Of a stretch of 64,000 nucleotides of DNA, positions 8,521 through 17,115 are shown piece by piece. A model generated the notes under the pieces. The model made no database searches. It saw only the letters and a list, made by a program, of their open reading frames with translations, and was not told where the DNA came from. Position 1 is the first letter of the stretch; each line of letters starts with the position of its first letter. The position numbers and the translations under genes were made by a program. This DNA is from Bacillota bacterium (GTDB lineage Bacteria; Bacillota; Clostridia; Acetivibrionales; DTU013): NCBI GenBank assembly GCA_023433505.1, contig JAEZCO010000106.1, positions 1 to 64,000 on the forward strand. Direction: 5' to 3'.

Positions 8521-9510
8521 TTAACCGCTTTTTCCTTTACAAAGCCCCGGCTGCAAATACGTCTTTTGGCACATTTCCTCTCCGTCCATCACCTTGCTAA
8601 AAATTTCGATTGCAATCCTGCCCATCTCAAACATTCTGCTGTCGACAGAGGTAAGGACCGGTTCACAGCACAGCGCCAGCACCGAGTTGTTATACCCTAT
8701 TACGGCTACATCATCAGGAATCTTTATCCCACGATCCCTCAAGCTTTTAATGGCGCCTATGGCGGTTAAGTCATCACCGCACAGGACGGCATCAAAAGGA
8801 ATCCCTTTGCCGGCTATCCTGTCAATGCCTTCATAGCCGCCCTCCAGGCCCTTTTTTACCTTGAACAGGTTATATTCGGCATTGGCCGGATTGCTTTTGC
8901 TTATGGCGTTTTTGAAACCTTCAACCTTGGCCCTTGCGCTGAAGGAATCGGTATCCTGCAGATATACAAGCTTATTTCTCCCCTGCTCCAGCAGATAATC
9001 CACTGCCAGAGAAACACCTTTTCTGTCGTCGCAAATGACGGAATACACATTCTTGCTGTCCAGGAATCCATTGATCATCACAACCGGGACCTTCCCGGCG
9101 ATCTCCGTGATTGCCCCTTCAAGGCTTTCATCTTTAAAAACCGACCCTACCAGAATGATGCCGTCTACTTTCTTTTGCATCAGTATATTCATATACTTTA
9201 GTTTCTCTGCAGTATCCTCGCCGGTATTGCAGAGTATTACCGTATATCCCAGCTTACTAAGCTCCTGCTCTACTGTGTAGGCTACATTGGCATAATAGAC
9301 ATCCCTTATATCCATGGCTATGACGCCCACAGTCCTGGTTGAGTTTAAAACCAGGCCTCTGGCAATCTCACTGGGACTGTAATTGTGCCTTTTTAAAACA
9401 GCTTCCACCTTTTCCCTGGTTTTATCGCTGACAACGGACTTCCCGTTAACCACCCTGGATACTGTGGCTATTGATACGCCTGCTTCCTTAGCTATTTCAT
9501 AGATATTCAT
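8521..9510 (-). CDS. LacI/GalR-family transcriptional repressor
   Basis: A 329-residue repressor. The N-terminal helix-turn-helix reads YEIAKEAGVSIATVSRVVNG, then a hinge helix (SPSEIARGLVLNSTRTVGV), then a periplasmic-binding-protein-like effector domain with DGIILVGS, VICDDRKG and AVIGYNNS landmarks. The start at 9510 follows GGAG at seven bases; an upstream TTG would add residues before the usual MNIYEIA start. A perfect palindromic operator (9587-9600) lies 77 bases upstream, so autoregulation is likely. It is upstream of, and in the same direction as, uxaE and uxaC (107 bases to the uxaE start), suggesting it controls hexuronate use. The effector is unknown. Confidence 0.93.
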   Translation of the reverse strand: MNIYEIAKEAGVSIATVSRVVNGKSVVSDKTREKVEAVLKRHNYSPSEIARGLVLNSTRTVGVIAMDIRDVYYANVAYTVEQELSKLGYTVILCNTGEDTAEKLKYMNILMQKKVDGIILVGSVFKDESLEGAITEIAGKVPVVMINGFLDSKNVYSVICDDRKGVSLAVDYLLEQGRNKLVYLQDTDSFSARAKVEGFKNAISKSNPANAEYNLFKVKKGLEGGYEGIDRIAGKGIPFDAVLCGDDLTAIGAIKSLRDRGIKIPDDVAVIGYNNSVLALCCEPVLTSVDSRMFEMGRIAIEIFSKVMDGEEMCQKTYLQPGLCKGKSG

Positions 9511-9586
9511 CTGTTGCTCCACACTGTTCAATTTCCAAAGGGGACATTCCCAAATGCTGCTGTTTTTATGGTATGTCTCGCATTGA

Positions 9587-9600
9587 TGTAAGCGCTTACA
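9587..9600. promoter_or_regulatory. LacI-family operator (cre-like palindrome)
   Basis: TGTAAGCGCTTACA is a perfect 14-base palindrome fitting the LacI/CcpA-family consensus TGWAANCGNTNWCA. It lies just upstream of the LacI gene, which makes autoregulation the simplest reading; CcpA binding is the alternative. Confidence 0.75.
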
Positions 9601-9751
9601 AAATCATTTCTATTATACCCCGGATTTTATTTCGCCGTCAAGAGTCCGTGAGAAACTCCTCCTTTAATTAATTGCTTATACCGCCGCAGAGGCAGGGCAT
9701 TTTGCAGCCTCGTTATAAACCTCAGAGGCTTCCGCGCTATCTCCTTTGCGC

Positions 9752-9781
9752 AAAATAAAAAACTGCCCTTAGCAAGGACAG
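9752..9781 (-). terminator. Rho-independent terminator after the 55-residue gene
   Basis: On the minus strand the stem CTGTCCTT / AAGGGCAG (9763-9781, three-base loop, one GU pair) is followed by TTTTTTATTTT. Confidence 0.75.
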
Positions 9782-9801
9782 CCTCTTGTACCCAATACCT
9801 T

Positions 9802-9969
9802 TTACTTTTCTTTCAAATTCATGCTCACATTCATTTTGTCCATGTCCATATCCACCTTGATTTTCGAAATGACGACGCCCTTCTTCTGCAGCGTCTCCAA
9901 AAGGTCTTTTTTTACTTTATCCGCCAGCCGGTCATATGGGTTTTCAAATACACTACGTTTGAAGAACAT
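9802..9969 (-). CDS. Small hypothetical protein, 55 residues
   Basis: The minus-strand ATG at 9967-9969 is preceded by CAGGGGTGG and opens a 55-codon frame ending in TAA at 9802-9804. A strong terminator follows directly, which supports a real gene unit. The N terminus is MFFKRSVFENPYDRLADKV, followed by a charged helix and a Met/Asp-rich tail (VDMDMDKMNVSM). It has no membrane segment or cysteine. I do not recognise a family. A short cytoplasmic helical protein, perhaps spore- or stress-related, is possible, but nothing in the sequence proves it. Confidence 0.5.
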   Translation of the reverse strand: MFFKRSVFENPYDRLADKVKKDLLETLQKKGVVISKIKVDMDMDKMNVSMNLKEK

Positions 9970-10142
9970 AATACGCCACCCCTGAAGTTAAATTTAGTAA
10001 ACGCAAATTTGATGCCAACTGCATTTCAGCATAAAAAAATGATATACCATTTCCTGGGTTTTGTAAATATATTCCATTTTTATAGTTTCAAGGACGGCTA
10101 AGACCTCTTTATTTCAGGCAGATTAGCTATAGGCGCACATAC

Positions 10143-10166
10143 AAAAACCCGGGATTCCCGGGTTTT
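10143..10166 (-). terminator. Hairpin terminator after the 103-residue gene
   Basis: A perfect inverted repeat AAAACCCGGG / CCCGGGTTTT (10144-10153 and 10157-10166) has a three-base loop. Both strands continue into T-rich sequence, so it could act in both directions. Confidence 0.7.
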
Positions 10167-10177
10167 GATTTTTATTG

Positions 10178-10489
10178 CTATTTCTGCTTTACCTTCTTGT
10201 CCAGCGCTTTTCCCAGACTGTACCAGGAGTCCCTCAACTTGAAGCGCATCTCCTCGTCCAGGGTGCGTTCAATAACATCGTTCAAGTTGCGTCTCATCTC
10301 ATGATATTCGATAATAACAAATTCAGGCTTTTCAAGAAGCTTTTCCATGTCGGAAATCCAGTCGGTGATGTGATCAGAGCCTATGAATTCCCCGGTGATC
10401 TTCTTTTTGAGATGCGCAATAACCAGCTTGACTGCTTTTCTCTTTACATCAACATCGGTCTGAACCTTTTTCGCTACACCTTTTGCCAT
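10178..10489 (-). CDS. Hypothetical cytoplasmic protein, 103 residues
   Basis: The start at 10489 (MAKGVAKKVQTDVDVKRKAV) follows GAAGGAG at the right distance; an upstream ATG at 10522 has no ribosome site. The protein is strongly charged, predicted mainly helical, without signal peptide, cysteines or membrane segments. A GEFIGSDHITDWISDMEKLL stretch lies mid-protein, followed by an arginine/glutamate-rich helix. It is a single-gene unit with a hairpin terminator. I do not recognise a family. Codon use looks ordinary for the region. Confidence 0.6.
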   Translation of the reverse strand: MAKGVAKKVQTDVDVKRKAVKLVIAHLKKKITGEFIGSDHITDWISDMEKLLEKPEFVIIEYHEMRRNLNDVIERTLDEEMRFKLRDSWYSLGKALDKKVKQK

Positions 10490-10734
10490 ATCAAACACTC
10501 CTTCGGAGTAAAATAAAAACATCTCAAAACTCTTAAATAATAAAAATCACATCATATAAATAATGCAATTCTTATCACCCGGTCTTTTAACAATTATATA
10601 ATAATATGGTTTTTATTGCAAACTTTATGCGTAACGGACTTTGACCAACAGCAAAATCCAGCTATACTAATAATATAGCATAAATTTTACAAAATGTAAA
10701 TTAGAAGCAATGGAAATATTACTTCCACTCGTGC

Positions 10735-11844
10735 TTAATATACGACCAATTTCCTTCCGTTTAATTTGGTTGTATCCACATTTTCTTCCTTACTCTTCGG
10801 AACCGTAACAGTATCCGGATTCCCGTCGCTGACATACTGGGAATCCCGCTTTTGCTGCTTCAGCCACCACGCCAGGTCTGCATCAACAGGCGTAAGGCCC
10901 GAGGCTCTGACACGATGAACAGACAGCGGGTTGTATTTGGGATTCACAGGGGACAAAGCCGGATCCCAGCCAACCTCCACGATTGCAAGATTTTCGTAAT
11001 CCACCCCTTCGAAGGTCCCTTTGACCACATACTGCTGCAGGTCTTTTGACGGCAGGCCATACGGCAGTGAGAAGATATTCATTTTATAGTCCGGTATTAA
11101 TTCATACATTTTTTTCTGATTACCGCCGATTTCCTTCTGGATGGTATTCGCATCGGTGGTTTTTTTCAGGTTTATATGCGTATAGGTGTGATTGCCTATT
11201 TCGAAGCCTTTATCAATGAGATATTTAAGTCTTTGTGAAACTGTTCCTCCTCCGGGAAAAGTATTATCCCCCAGATTTACGAAAAATGTCCCCTTGAGCC
11301 CGAAGTCAGGATGCTCCTTATTGAATTCCTCCATGATGCTCACGGCAGACCGGGGATTTATATCCAGCGCCCCATTTTCCTCCGTCAAATTGAACTGTCC
11401 CGCAGTCCCGTCGTCGAAAGTAAATACTATGGGAATAAATCCAGCGGGCACATTGATATTGTTACTCAGATAATCCTTAAAATTAATCAGCCTGTACCCC
11501 GAATCATAAAGCGTACCCAGCAGCTTTTTAAAATCTGCAAATGTAGTGGTATACGCTTTGTCTCCGGATTTATAGGTTTCGACAAAATTATGAAACATGA
11601 CAACCATGATCTTGCCTGCCTCATTGGGTTTTACAACGGACAGGTCAATTGGGGCCGGGCTGGGCGTGGGCTCGGGAGTGGCTTGAGTAGCTAAAGCTGC
11701 GTCCGTTTCACCCGTTGAGGTAACAGTCCCGCCGCCTTTCTCGGGTGTTTTCCCGCTCTGGAGTTTATTGCCGCAGCCTGAAAGCAGCATTGCGGCGATG
11801 ATTAACAAAATGCCTAAACTATAAGTATGTTTCAACCTTTTCAC
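10735..11844 (-). CDS. Polysaccharide deacetylase (NodB domain) lipoprotein
   Basis: A surface-anchored carbohydrate esterase 4 enzyme of 369 residues. A GTG start at 11844 is placed after CGAGGT and gives MKRLKHTYS followed by a hydrophobic segment and the lipobox LSGC. An upstream ATG at 11904 would add 20 residues ahead of the signal peptide. A Thr/Pro-rich linker (TPEPTPSPAPID) precedes the NodB fold. VFTFDDGTAG carries the metal-binding aspartates near residue 140 and GNHTYTHINL the two histidines near residue 215. It likely deacetylates peptidoglycan or another wall glycan, or may bind sugars. It is flanked by unrelated genes, so probably transcribed alone. Confidence 0.9.
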   Translation of the reverse strand: MKRLKHTYSLGILLIIAAMLLSGCGNKLQSGKTPEKGGGTVTSTGETDAALATQATPEPTPSPAPIDLSVVKPNEAGKIMVVMFHNFVETYKSGDKAYTTTFADFKKLLGTLYDSGYRLINFKDYLSNNINVPAGFIPIVFTFDDGTAGQFNLTEENGALDINPRSAVSIMEEFNKEHPDFGLKGTFFVNLGDNTFPGGGTVSQRLKYLIDKGFEIGNHTYTHINLKKTTDANTIQKEIGGNQKKMYELIPDYKMNIFSLPYGLPSKDLQQYVVKGTFEGVDYENLAIVEVGWDPALSPVNPKYNPLSVHRVRASGLTPVDADLAWWLKQQKRDSQYVSDGNPDTVTVPKSKEENVDTTKLNGRKLVVY

Positions 11845-12093
11845 TTTTGTATACCTCGTTTTCAAATCTAAAGTTTTAATGGCAACCTGCAATATTATGA
11901 GCAAAGCAGTTCAATAACATGCAAGCCTCATTCATTATACACTCACATTATGTCGTATACAAATGAAAAATGGGTTAAAATATAGTAAATAATTTCAGCA
12001 TCCTTGTCCGAATGCCTCCGAGTATTGTATAATAGTCCAAAGTCGTAGAAAAATAAGTGGTCTCGTTCTGAACCTCATGGGAATAAGCATGGT

Positions 12094-12492
12094 TTATGAC
12101 TGCATTACAACAATACTCAAAAGTTCTTGTGGCGTAATCACCATAGGCTCCTTAGGAAAATGCTTTGCATTTCCTGTAACCAGATATGCCTTAGCAGTCC
12201 TGGCAACCTCGTAAAATGCTTTATCATCCTCATCTTCAAAGGCCTCCAATATCGGCACAGGTACAATTGAAATCCCTGAATGGACGATAAAATCGACTAC
12301 CTGCTTAACAGCTCTTTTATCGAATCCAAATTTAGGCCGAAGAAGCACATCCTGGTACTCTGCTACCATCCGGCTGTCATAGCACAAGATAATATTACCG
12401 TTCAATACATGATCAAGCACCTTTGCCGGACTGCCGGAAGGTGATAAAAGTGCAGAAACAAGAATGTTGGTATCAATTACCGCCTTCAGCAT
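12094..12492 (-). CDS. PIN-domain ribonuclease toxin (type II toxin-antitoxin)
   Basis: A 132-residue PIN protein of the 'putative toxin-antitoxin system toxin component, PIN family'. The first acidic site is in AVIDTNILVSALLSPSG; further acidic residues occur in EAFEDEDDKAFYEVA and the C-terminal YLVTGNAKHFP motif. Such proteins are metal-dependent ribonucleases that often cut tRNA or rRNA. Its ATG overlaps the antitoxin stop by seven bases and GGAG lies within the antitoxin end, so translation is coupled. The length is full and all landmarks are present, so it is probably active when released from its partner. Confidence 0.88.
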   Translation of the reverse strand: MLKAVIDTNILVSALLSPSGSPAKVLDHVLNGNIILCYDSRMVAEYQDVLLRPKFGFDKRAVKQVVDFIVHSGISIVPVPILEAFEDEDDKAFYEVARTAKAYLVTGNAKHFPKEPMVITPQELLSIVVMQS

Positions 12493-12776
12493 TTGCTTTT
12501 CTCCTTGCGTGCTTTGGATATCTCTTCATCTATATCCTCAGTAGTCATCTCCGATCTACCGCTTCTTACCGAAGCAATACGCAGTTTATTTACTGCTCTC
12601 ATAGCCACAGACTGTCGCACGCTTGCCAACACATCCTCAAGGCTTTCATCGTCTATTTCAATCATGAGCGCACTTGGTTTTCCATTATTGGTTATAATAA
12701 CCTCATGTGTTTCAGAAAGTTTTTTCCAAACCTCACGAGGCTGTGTCCTTAAATCTCTTACTGTATAAAAATTCAT
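12486..12776 (-). CDS. Antitoxin of the Phd/YefM type
   Basis: The 96-residue partner of the PIN toxin. The N terminus MNFYTVRDLRTQPREVWKKL followed by HEVIITNNGKPSALMIEID is the Phd/YefM DNA-binding fold. The charged C terminus (MTTEDIDEEISKARKEK) would wrap around and block the toxin. The start at 12776 follows GAGGTGG at five bases; a GTG nine bases earlier overlaps that site. It is the first gene of a two-gene operon with a strong promoter and a small palindrome at the start region, suggesting autoregulation. Confidence 0.86.
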   Translation of the reverse strand: MNFYTVRDLRTQPREVWKKLSETHEVIITNNGKPSALMIEIDDESLEDVLASVRQSVAMRAVNKLRIASVRSGRSEMTTEDIDEEISKARKEKSKC

Positions 12777-12795
12777 ATAAACCACCTCAACAACT

Positions 12796-12834
12796 TGATA
12801 GTATCATTATACCGTATTGTCACTCAAGTGTCTA
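12796..12834 (-). promoter_or_regulatory. Toxin-antitoxin promoter with adjoining palindrome
   Basis: On the minus strand TAGACA (12829-12834), a 17-base spacer and TATAAT (12806-12811) make a near-consensus sigma-A promoter. The palindrome TGATA G TATCA (12796-12806) sits directly downstream of the -10 box, where an antitoxin operator would be expected. Confidence 0.6.
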
Positions 12835-13153
12835 CATTTTATCCTGTTTTCAGTTGAGCTCTTGTTTAGTCTTTCACAAGAGCTGACTTCTAATTCCAGC
12901 CGGTTAATCTAAGGGCGTCGCTTGAAAGGCGAGGGGTTTAACCCCATTATACAGACACTAAAAAAATTATAACATGAGCATTTCTATAGTTTAACGTCAT
13001 TATATTACAACGTACAAAACAAATGTATCCGTCTATAAGCACAAAAATGAGGCAATATATGAAGGTTAGAATAAAAAAGAAAGATATGTCCAATTCATAA
13101 ATTGCCTCAAGAATAAATTCCCATTATTTTATAATTTGCATTATAGTTTTTTT
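12835..13153. other. Gene-free spacer with two hairpins
   Basis: No coding frame is supported. It contains the inverted repeat AGCTCTTGT / ACAAGAGCT (12857-12865 and 12876-12884) and GGGGTT T AACCCC (12933-12945), then AT-rich sequence up to the end of the acyl-CoA synthetase gene. The hairpins could be relics of a mobile element or minor regulatory RNA structures. Confidence 0.4.
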
Positions 13154-15394
13154 CTAATTCCCGGTATGAAAGCTTACAAAGGCATCCAGCGACTTGATTG
13201 CAGACCGGATGTCATTGTAGACCGGGAGGCCGTTCCCCTCCATGATGGAAACAAACTCCTGATAATATCTGCCCGCATTTACCGAAACAGCCATTGGCTT
13301 GTCATACTGCCTGCCCAGTTCAACGATGAGATTTGCCAGGCTGTCGGCGTCATGGCAGGTATCCGGCGTGGTCTTAAGGTTGACGGAGTGGGGCACGATG
13401 GCAACAAAAACACAGTCCACATTATCATCTTCCAGAATGGCGCGGATAAAGTCGGCGTACATCCTGTCGTCCGCCATAGGGGTTATGTCAATGAAGGGTG
13501 ACGAGGTATCTGCAAGGCCATATTTGTTTATCCGGTTCATTTTCTCAATGGTTTGTTCCGACAGCTGGGCCTGTTTCAGGTTTTTCAATTCGTCCGCCCC
13601 TACCGTGGACTCAAAGCCGGCATTGACGACACCTGCTACCCTGCTGCCTTTGGGCAGCTTTCCGGCAAGCAGGGAAAATGCCTTCACATAGTCATAATGA
13701 TCCTTGATATCGTCTACAAGGATGACCCCTGTCTGGCTGCATGCAGCCTTGAAAACATCATAGCTTCCCGACATGGATGCCGTATGGGATGCGGCAGCCT
13801 TTGCGCCTGCTTCTGTCTTGCCTGATTTATAAGCGATGATGGGCTTTTTGATATTTCCGGCCAGTTGGAAAAATTGCCGTCCTTCTCCCGCATCCAGGCC
13901 TTCCAGGTAAAGAGAAATCACATCGATTTTCTCTTTATTCACAAAATAAGCGATGAGGTCGGTAATTATAACATCATATTTATTGCCGAAGCTGACGACG
14001 GTGTTAAAAAGCTTGGAATTCTGAAGCTTGTCAATGGCAGTGACGGCCAGTGCGCCGCTCTGGGTGAGCATTGCCACATTACTGAAGCGCGAATGCTTGA
14101 CTTCCAGTCTCTCTTCATTGATGAACAGCGTATTGAGGCCCTTGCTTTTCTCATCAGGAGCATGGAATACGCCCATACAATTGGGCCCGATGATCCTCGT
14201 GCCTTCGGGAAGCACCTCGTCCAGCTGCTTTGCATATTCTGTGTATTTTATATCTGCCGGTATGCCTGAAATCAGAATGATTGCTTTCGGTCCGTCTGCC
14301 GGAAGCTCCCGGATAAAATCAAGGGTATTCCTGGCAGGTGCCGCATAAACCGCCAGGTCAACTTTTCCTGGGATCTCAGCCACACTTTTATAAAGAGGAT
14401 ATTCCTTTTGACCAAGCATCAATGTGCCGCCTTTGGGGTTCACCAGATAGATATCGCTCCTGCCGAGGTCATTCAGCAAAAGGGCAATATCCCTTCCCAG
14501 GCTATAGTTGTCCATATCTCTGGAAACACCGATTACCGCAATGCCTTCGGGAATGAAGAAGCAGTCCAGGTTTTTCAGGTTTACCTCGGGAACCTTCTTG
14601 TTGTCCTCAGAAGCTGGAACAAACTGGGCAAAACCGTCCAGGGCAACCATCCTATTGTCCTCTGTGATGGCGAAAGGATTTATATCAAGGGCTTTAACAA
14701 TAAATTCCGGCTTTTCTCCTGCAATAAAAGAATAGTTATATGCAAATTTGCTTATCTGGGTAACAGCTCTGGCATATAGCTCTAAATAGTCCAATTTCCC
14801 GATTTGCTGGAATTTATGTTTGATGTTCATGGTATTCACCATTTTCACCGATGCGTCATGGTTCAGGGGAAGCAGGAACAGGTTGGCCGGGTCGTAATAT
14901 TTTGCGAAAAACTCGGCGTCGTCTCCCCCTTTGCTGAAGGTCAGCACCGGCCCAAAGGCAGGGTCCTCCCTGAAGCCTATAAGCACTTCATAACCGATTG
15001 CCTGGCTGTGGGGAACAAATTCGGCGATCAAAAATCCCTCGATCCGTGGCTTCTCATTTTCAGGAAAATGAGACAGCACTTCCTCTTTCATTTTATTCAA
15101 AACAAACTGGACGAAGAGGGGCTCCACCTTTTTTATCTTCTTTACGCCGCCCAGCTTCTGCTTATGGGCAATATCAGGAGAAACCACCTTTACGATAATA
15201 TCCTGGCCGAATTTCTCAAGAATTTTCTCACTGACTTCGTTGATATCCTCAATAAACTCGAACTTCGGGACATCCAGGCCGATGATGTCAAGAATGCTGT
15301 ATATCTCGTGTTCATACAAGACCTTTCTGCCATCTTCAAATGCCTTCCTGAAAACGTTGTTGATCATTTGAACGGAAGCTTCTGGATAATTCAT
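13154..15394 (-). CDS. ADP-forming acyl-CoA synthetase (acetate-CoA ligase family), beta-alpha fusion
   Basis: Converts an acyl-CoA plus ADP and phosphate into the acid, CoA and ATP. The 746 residues fuse both subunits with the ATP-grasp (beta) part first, ~1-240: VKVVSPDIAHKQKLGGVKK near residue 90, FVPHSQAIGYEVLIGFREDP near 145. The CoA-binding and ligase (alpha) parts follow: IPEGIAVIGVSRDMDNYSLG near 285, IIGPNCMGVFH near 400. The phosphohistidine candidate is H537 in ASHTASMSGSYDVF. Many relatives have the alpha part first. The start follows GGAGGGG. It is the last of three co-oriented genes (CBS-ACT, hydrolase, synthetase) behind the liv transporter operon. Use on branched-chain acyl-CoAs is inferred from that context. 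Confidence 0.9.
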   Translation of the reverse strand: MNYPEASVQMINNVFRKAFEDGRKVLYEHEIYSILDIIGLDVPKFEFIEDINEVSEKILEKFGQDIIVKVVSPDIAHKQKLGGVKKIKKVEPLFVQFVLNKMKEEVLSHFPENEKPRIEGFLIAEFVPHSQAIGYEVLIGFREDPAFGPVLTFSKGGDDAEFFAKYYDPANLFLLPLNHDASVKMVNTMNIKHKFQQIGKLDYLELYARAVTQISKFAYNYSFIAGEKPEFIVKALDINPFAITEDNRMVALDGFAQFVPASEDNKKVPEVNLKNLDCFFIPEGIAVIGVSRDMDNYSLGRDIALLLNDLGRSDIYLVNPKGGTLMLGQKEYPLYKSVAEIPGKVDLAVYAAPARNTLDFIRELPADGPKAIILISGIPADIKYTEYAKQLDEVLPEGTRIIGPNCMGVFHAPDEKSKGLNTLFINEERLEVKHSRFSNVAMLTQSGALAVTAIDKLQNSKLFNTVVSFGNKYDVIITDLIAYFVNKEKIDVISLYLEGLDAGEGRQFFQLAGNIKKPIIAYKSGKTEAGAKAAASHTASMSGSYDVFKAACSQTGVILVDDIKDHYDYVKAFSLLAGKLPKGSRVAGVVNAGFESTVGADELKNLKQAQLSEQTIEKMNRINKYGLADTSSPFIDITPMADDRMYADFIRAILEDDNVDCVFVAIVPHSVNLKTTPDTCHDADSLANLIVELGRQYDKPMAVSVNAGRYYQEFVSIMEGNGLPVYNDIRSAIKSLDAFVSFHTGN

Positions 15395-15433
15395 AGTACC
15401 CCTCCGGGATGAAATTATTTATTTAGGTTTTGC

Positions 15434-16327
15434 TTAAAGCACTTTCCAATAGAGTATATTTTCTTTGATTTCACAGGCAATACCCCCGCTGTTGTAAAGC
15501 CAGCCAAGATATGCCATGGCTACGGTATTGTTCAGATAATATTGTTTCGGATCGCGCATTTCAATATCCAGCACTTTGCACAATTCTTGCAGATACTCCG
15601 CAGTAGTTTTACCCACCGTCAGAATGCGTAAACTGTGTTCTTTTATTTCATTAATCCGTGCCGAGTATGCAGCAGTAATTGCTTTAATATCTGTCACTAA
15701 ATTGCCATGGGATGGAAGGAATATCTCATAACCGGATTCATTCAGTTTTTCCAGGGTGGCTGTTTGCTTTGCAATATCCATGCAGAAAGGCAGCTTGTGC
15801 TTGGCAAGCAGCTCTTCGGAAAAAACTGCGTCGCCGCAAAACAGTACTCCATTTATGGCGAATCCCGCCTGATTCGGCGAATGGCCCGGCAAGGACACCA
15901 CAGCAAATTCCAGCCGGCCGATTTCCAGCTTTTCACACCCTTCTTCAATGACCACATCCACCTTGGAGCTGGGCGCCATAAGATGCTTGCTCATCAAGTC
16001 CTTTATGGGATTCGCCCCGGAAAAAAGATAAAAAGGCTCAAAATAAGGAAAACGGAGAATACCTTCCTCGATTTCCGGTGAGAAGACGGTCGCTCCGGTT
16101 CTGGCTTTTATTACCGCATTCCCGCCAAAATGGTCCGCATGGGAATGGGTGTTGATTATGGCTTTGGGACGGATGCCCTCGCGTTCCAGGCACTTCAGTA
16201 TCTTTTTCCCCGCATCATCATCAAGGCCGCTGTCTATAAGGACAGCGGCACTTTCATCCAGTACGACTCCAATGTTTGTGACATTGGGTATGTAATATAT
16301 GTTTTCTTTTATTTGCTTTAGTTCCAT
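15434..16327 (-). CDS. Metallo-beta-lactamase-fold hydrolase
   Basis: A 297-residue MBL-fold enzyme. The zinc motif HxHxDH is present as NTHSHADHFGGN near residue 62. VVSLPGHSPNQAGF supplies the third histidine, VLFCGDAVFS the bridging aspartate, and FLPSHGN the last histidine. Family members hydrolyse thioesters, lactones or similar bonds. It lies 39 bases after the synthetase start side and 17 bases from the CBS-ACT gene, so the three are probably one transcript. An acyl-CoA or acyl-glutathione-like thioesterase role would fit the context but is not shown. The full domain is present. Confidence 0.86.
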   Translation of the reverse strand: MELKQIKENIYYIPNVTNIGVVLDESAAVLIDSGLDDDAGKKILKCLEREGIRPKAIINTHSHADHFGGNAVIKARTGATVFSPEIEEGILRFPYFEPFYLFSGANPIKDLMSKHLMAPSSKVDVVIEEGCEKLEIGRLEFAVVSLPGHSPNQAGFAINGVLFCGDAVFSEELLAKHKLPFCMDIAKQTATLEKLNESGYEIFLPSHGNLVTDIKAITAAYSARINEIKEHSLRILTVGKTTAEYLQELCKVLDIEMRDPKQYYLNNTVAMAYLGWLYNSGGIACEIKENILYWKVL

Positions 16328-16344
16328 TGGTTAAACTCCAGGCT

Positions 16345-16974
16345 TTATTGGTTCTTTGTCACAGATATAACCTTGAACCCATTCTCTGCAAGTGCTTTGA
16401 GAATACTGTCGATATTGTGCGTATTTACTCTAATCATGATCTCACTCTTTAAAAAGACCAGGTGTGTAATATTCACATCAAAGCCTGCAATGATGCCTGC
16501 AATCTTGGCAACTACGCCAGGCCTGTCATCCACGACCTCAATTACAATTCTGCTGCCGTGATCCCTGGCGCCCAGTACTTCAACAAACGCATCGAATACG
16601 TTGGACTCTGTAATAATTCCGACGAGTTTCCCGTCATCTACTACAGGCAGGCTGCCCACATGGTTGTCCCTCATTTTAATCGCAGCTTCTTCAAGCAAGC
16701 TGCCGGAGGATATGGTCACCACATCTTTTGTCATGACCGATTCGATTTTCGTTTTGGACAAGAGATAGTTGATCTCAAAAACGCTGAGTGATGTAGCAGG
16801 CGAGGGCGATACCTCCAGCAGCTTTTTCTCTGAAATCATCCCTACAAGTTTGCCGTTCTTCATTACAGGCATCCGGCGGATATTCTTTTCCCGCATGATT
16901 ACCATGGCGTCTGAAACATTCGTATCAGGCGCAACAGTATAGGGGTTTGTCGTCATAAATAACTTAACGTACAT
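16345..16974 (-). CDS. CBS-pair and ACT-domain protein (AcuB-like)
   Basis: A 209-residue putative metabolite sensor: two CBS motifs (about residues 7-60 and 75-130) followed by an ACT domain (about 140-209, starting RIVIEVVDDRPGVVAKIAGI). CBS pairs bind adenosyl nucleotides; ACT domains commonly bind amino acids, especially branched-chain ones. AcuB-type proteins are often encoded near acyl-CoA synthetases and Liv transporters. AAGGGAGG precedes the start. It is the first gene of the group of three before the synthetase and lies 141 bases after livF. It may adjust synthetase activity or expression to energy charge and amino-acid supply; this is inference. Confidence 0.86.
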   Translation of the reverse strand: MYVKLFMTTNPYTVAPDTNVSDAMVIMREKNIRRMPVMKNGKLVGMISEKKLLEVSPSPATSLSVFEINYLLSKTKIESVMTKDVVTISSGSLLEEAAIKMRDNHVGSLPVVDDGKLVGIITESNVFDAFVEVLGARDHGSRIVIEVVDDRPGVVAKIAGIIAGFDVNITHLVFLKSEIMIRVNTHNIDSILKALAENGFKVISVTKNQ

Positions 16975-17115
16975 AAAAAATCCTCCCTTTTCACTATTAT
17001 ACTACAGCGAAGTCTTATATATTATTCCCACAGAAATAACGCGTTGAAACGCCGCCGGTACTTCTGCAGAAGGGGTAAACGCCTAAAGGGTATTGCCCAA
17101 AGCTTGGCTGCCGTA

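Noticed and set aside
10661..10680. GCTATA...TATAGC hairpin considered as an operator
   Set aside because: Very AT-rich and short; expected by chance in this region.
12857..12945. Hairpins in the spacer after the toxin-antitoxin promoter, considered as CRISPR or small RNA
   Set aside because: No regular repeat-spacer spacing and no clear promoter-terminator pair.
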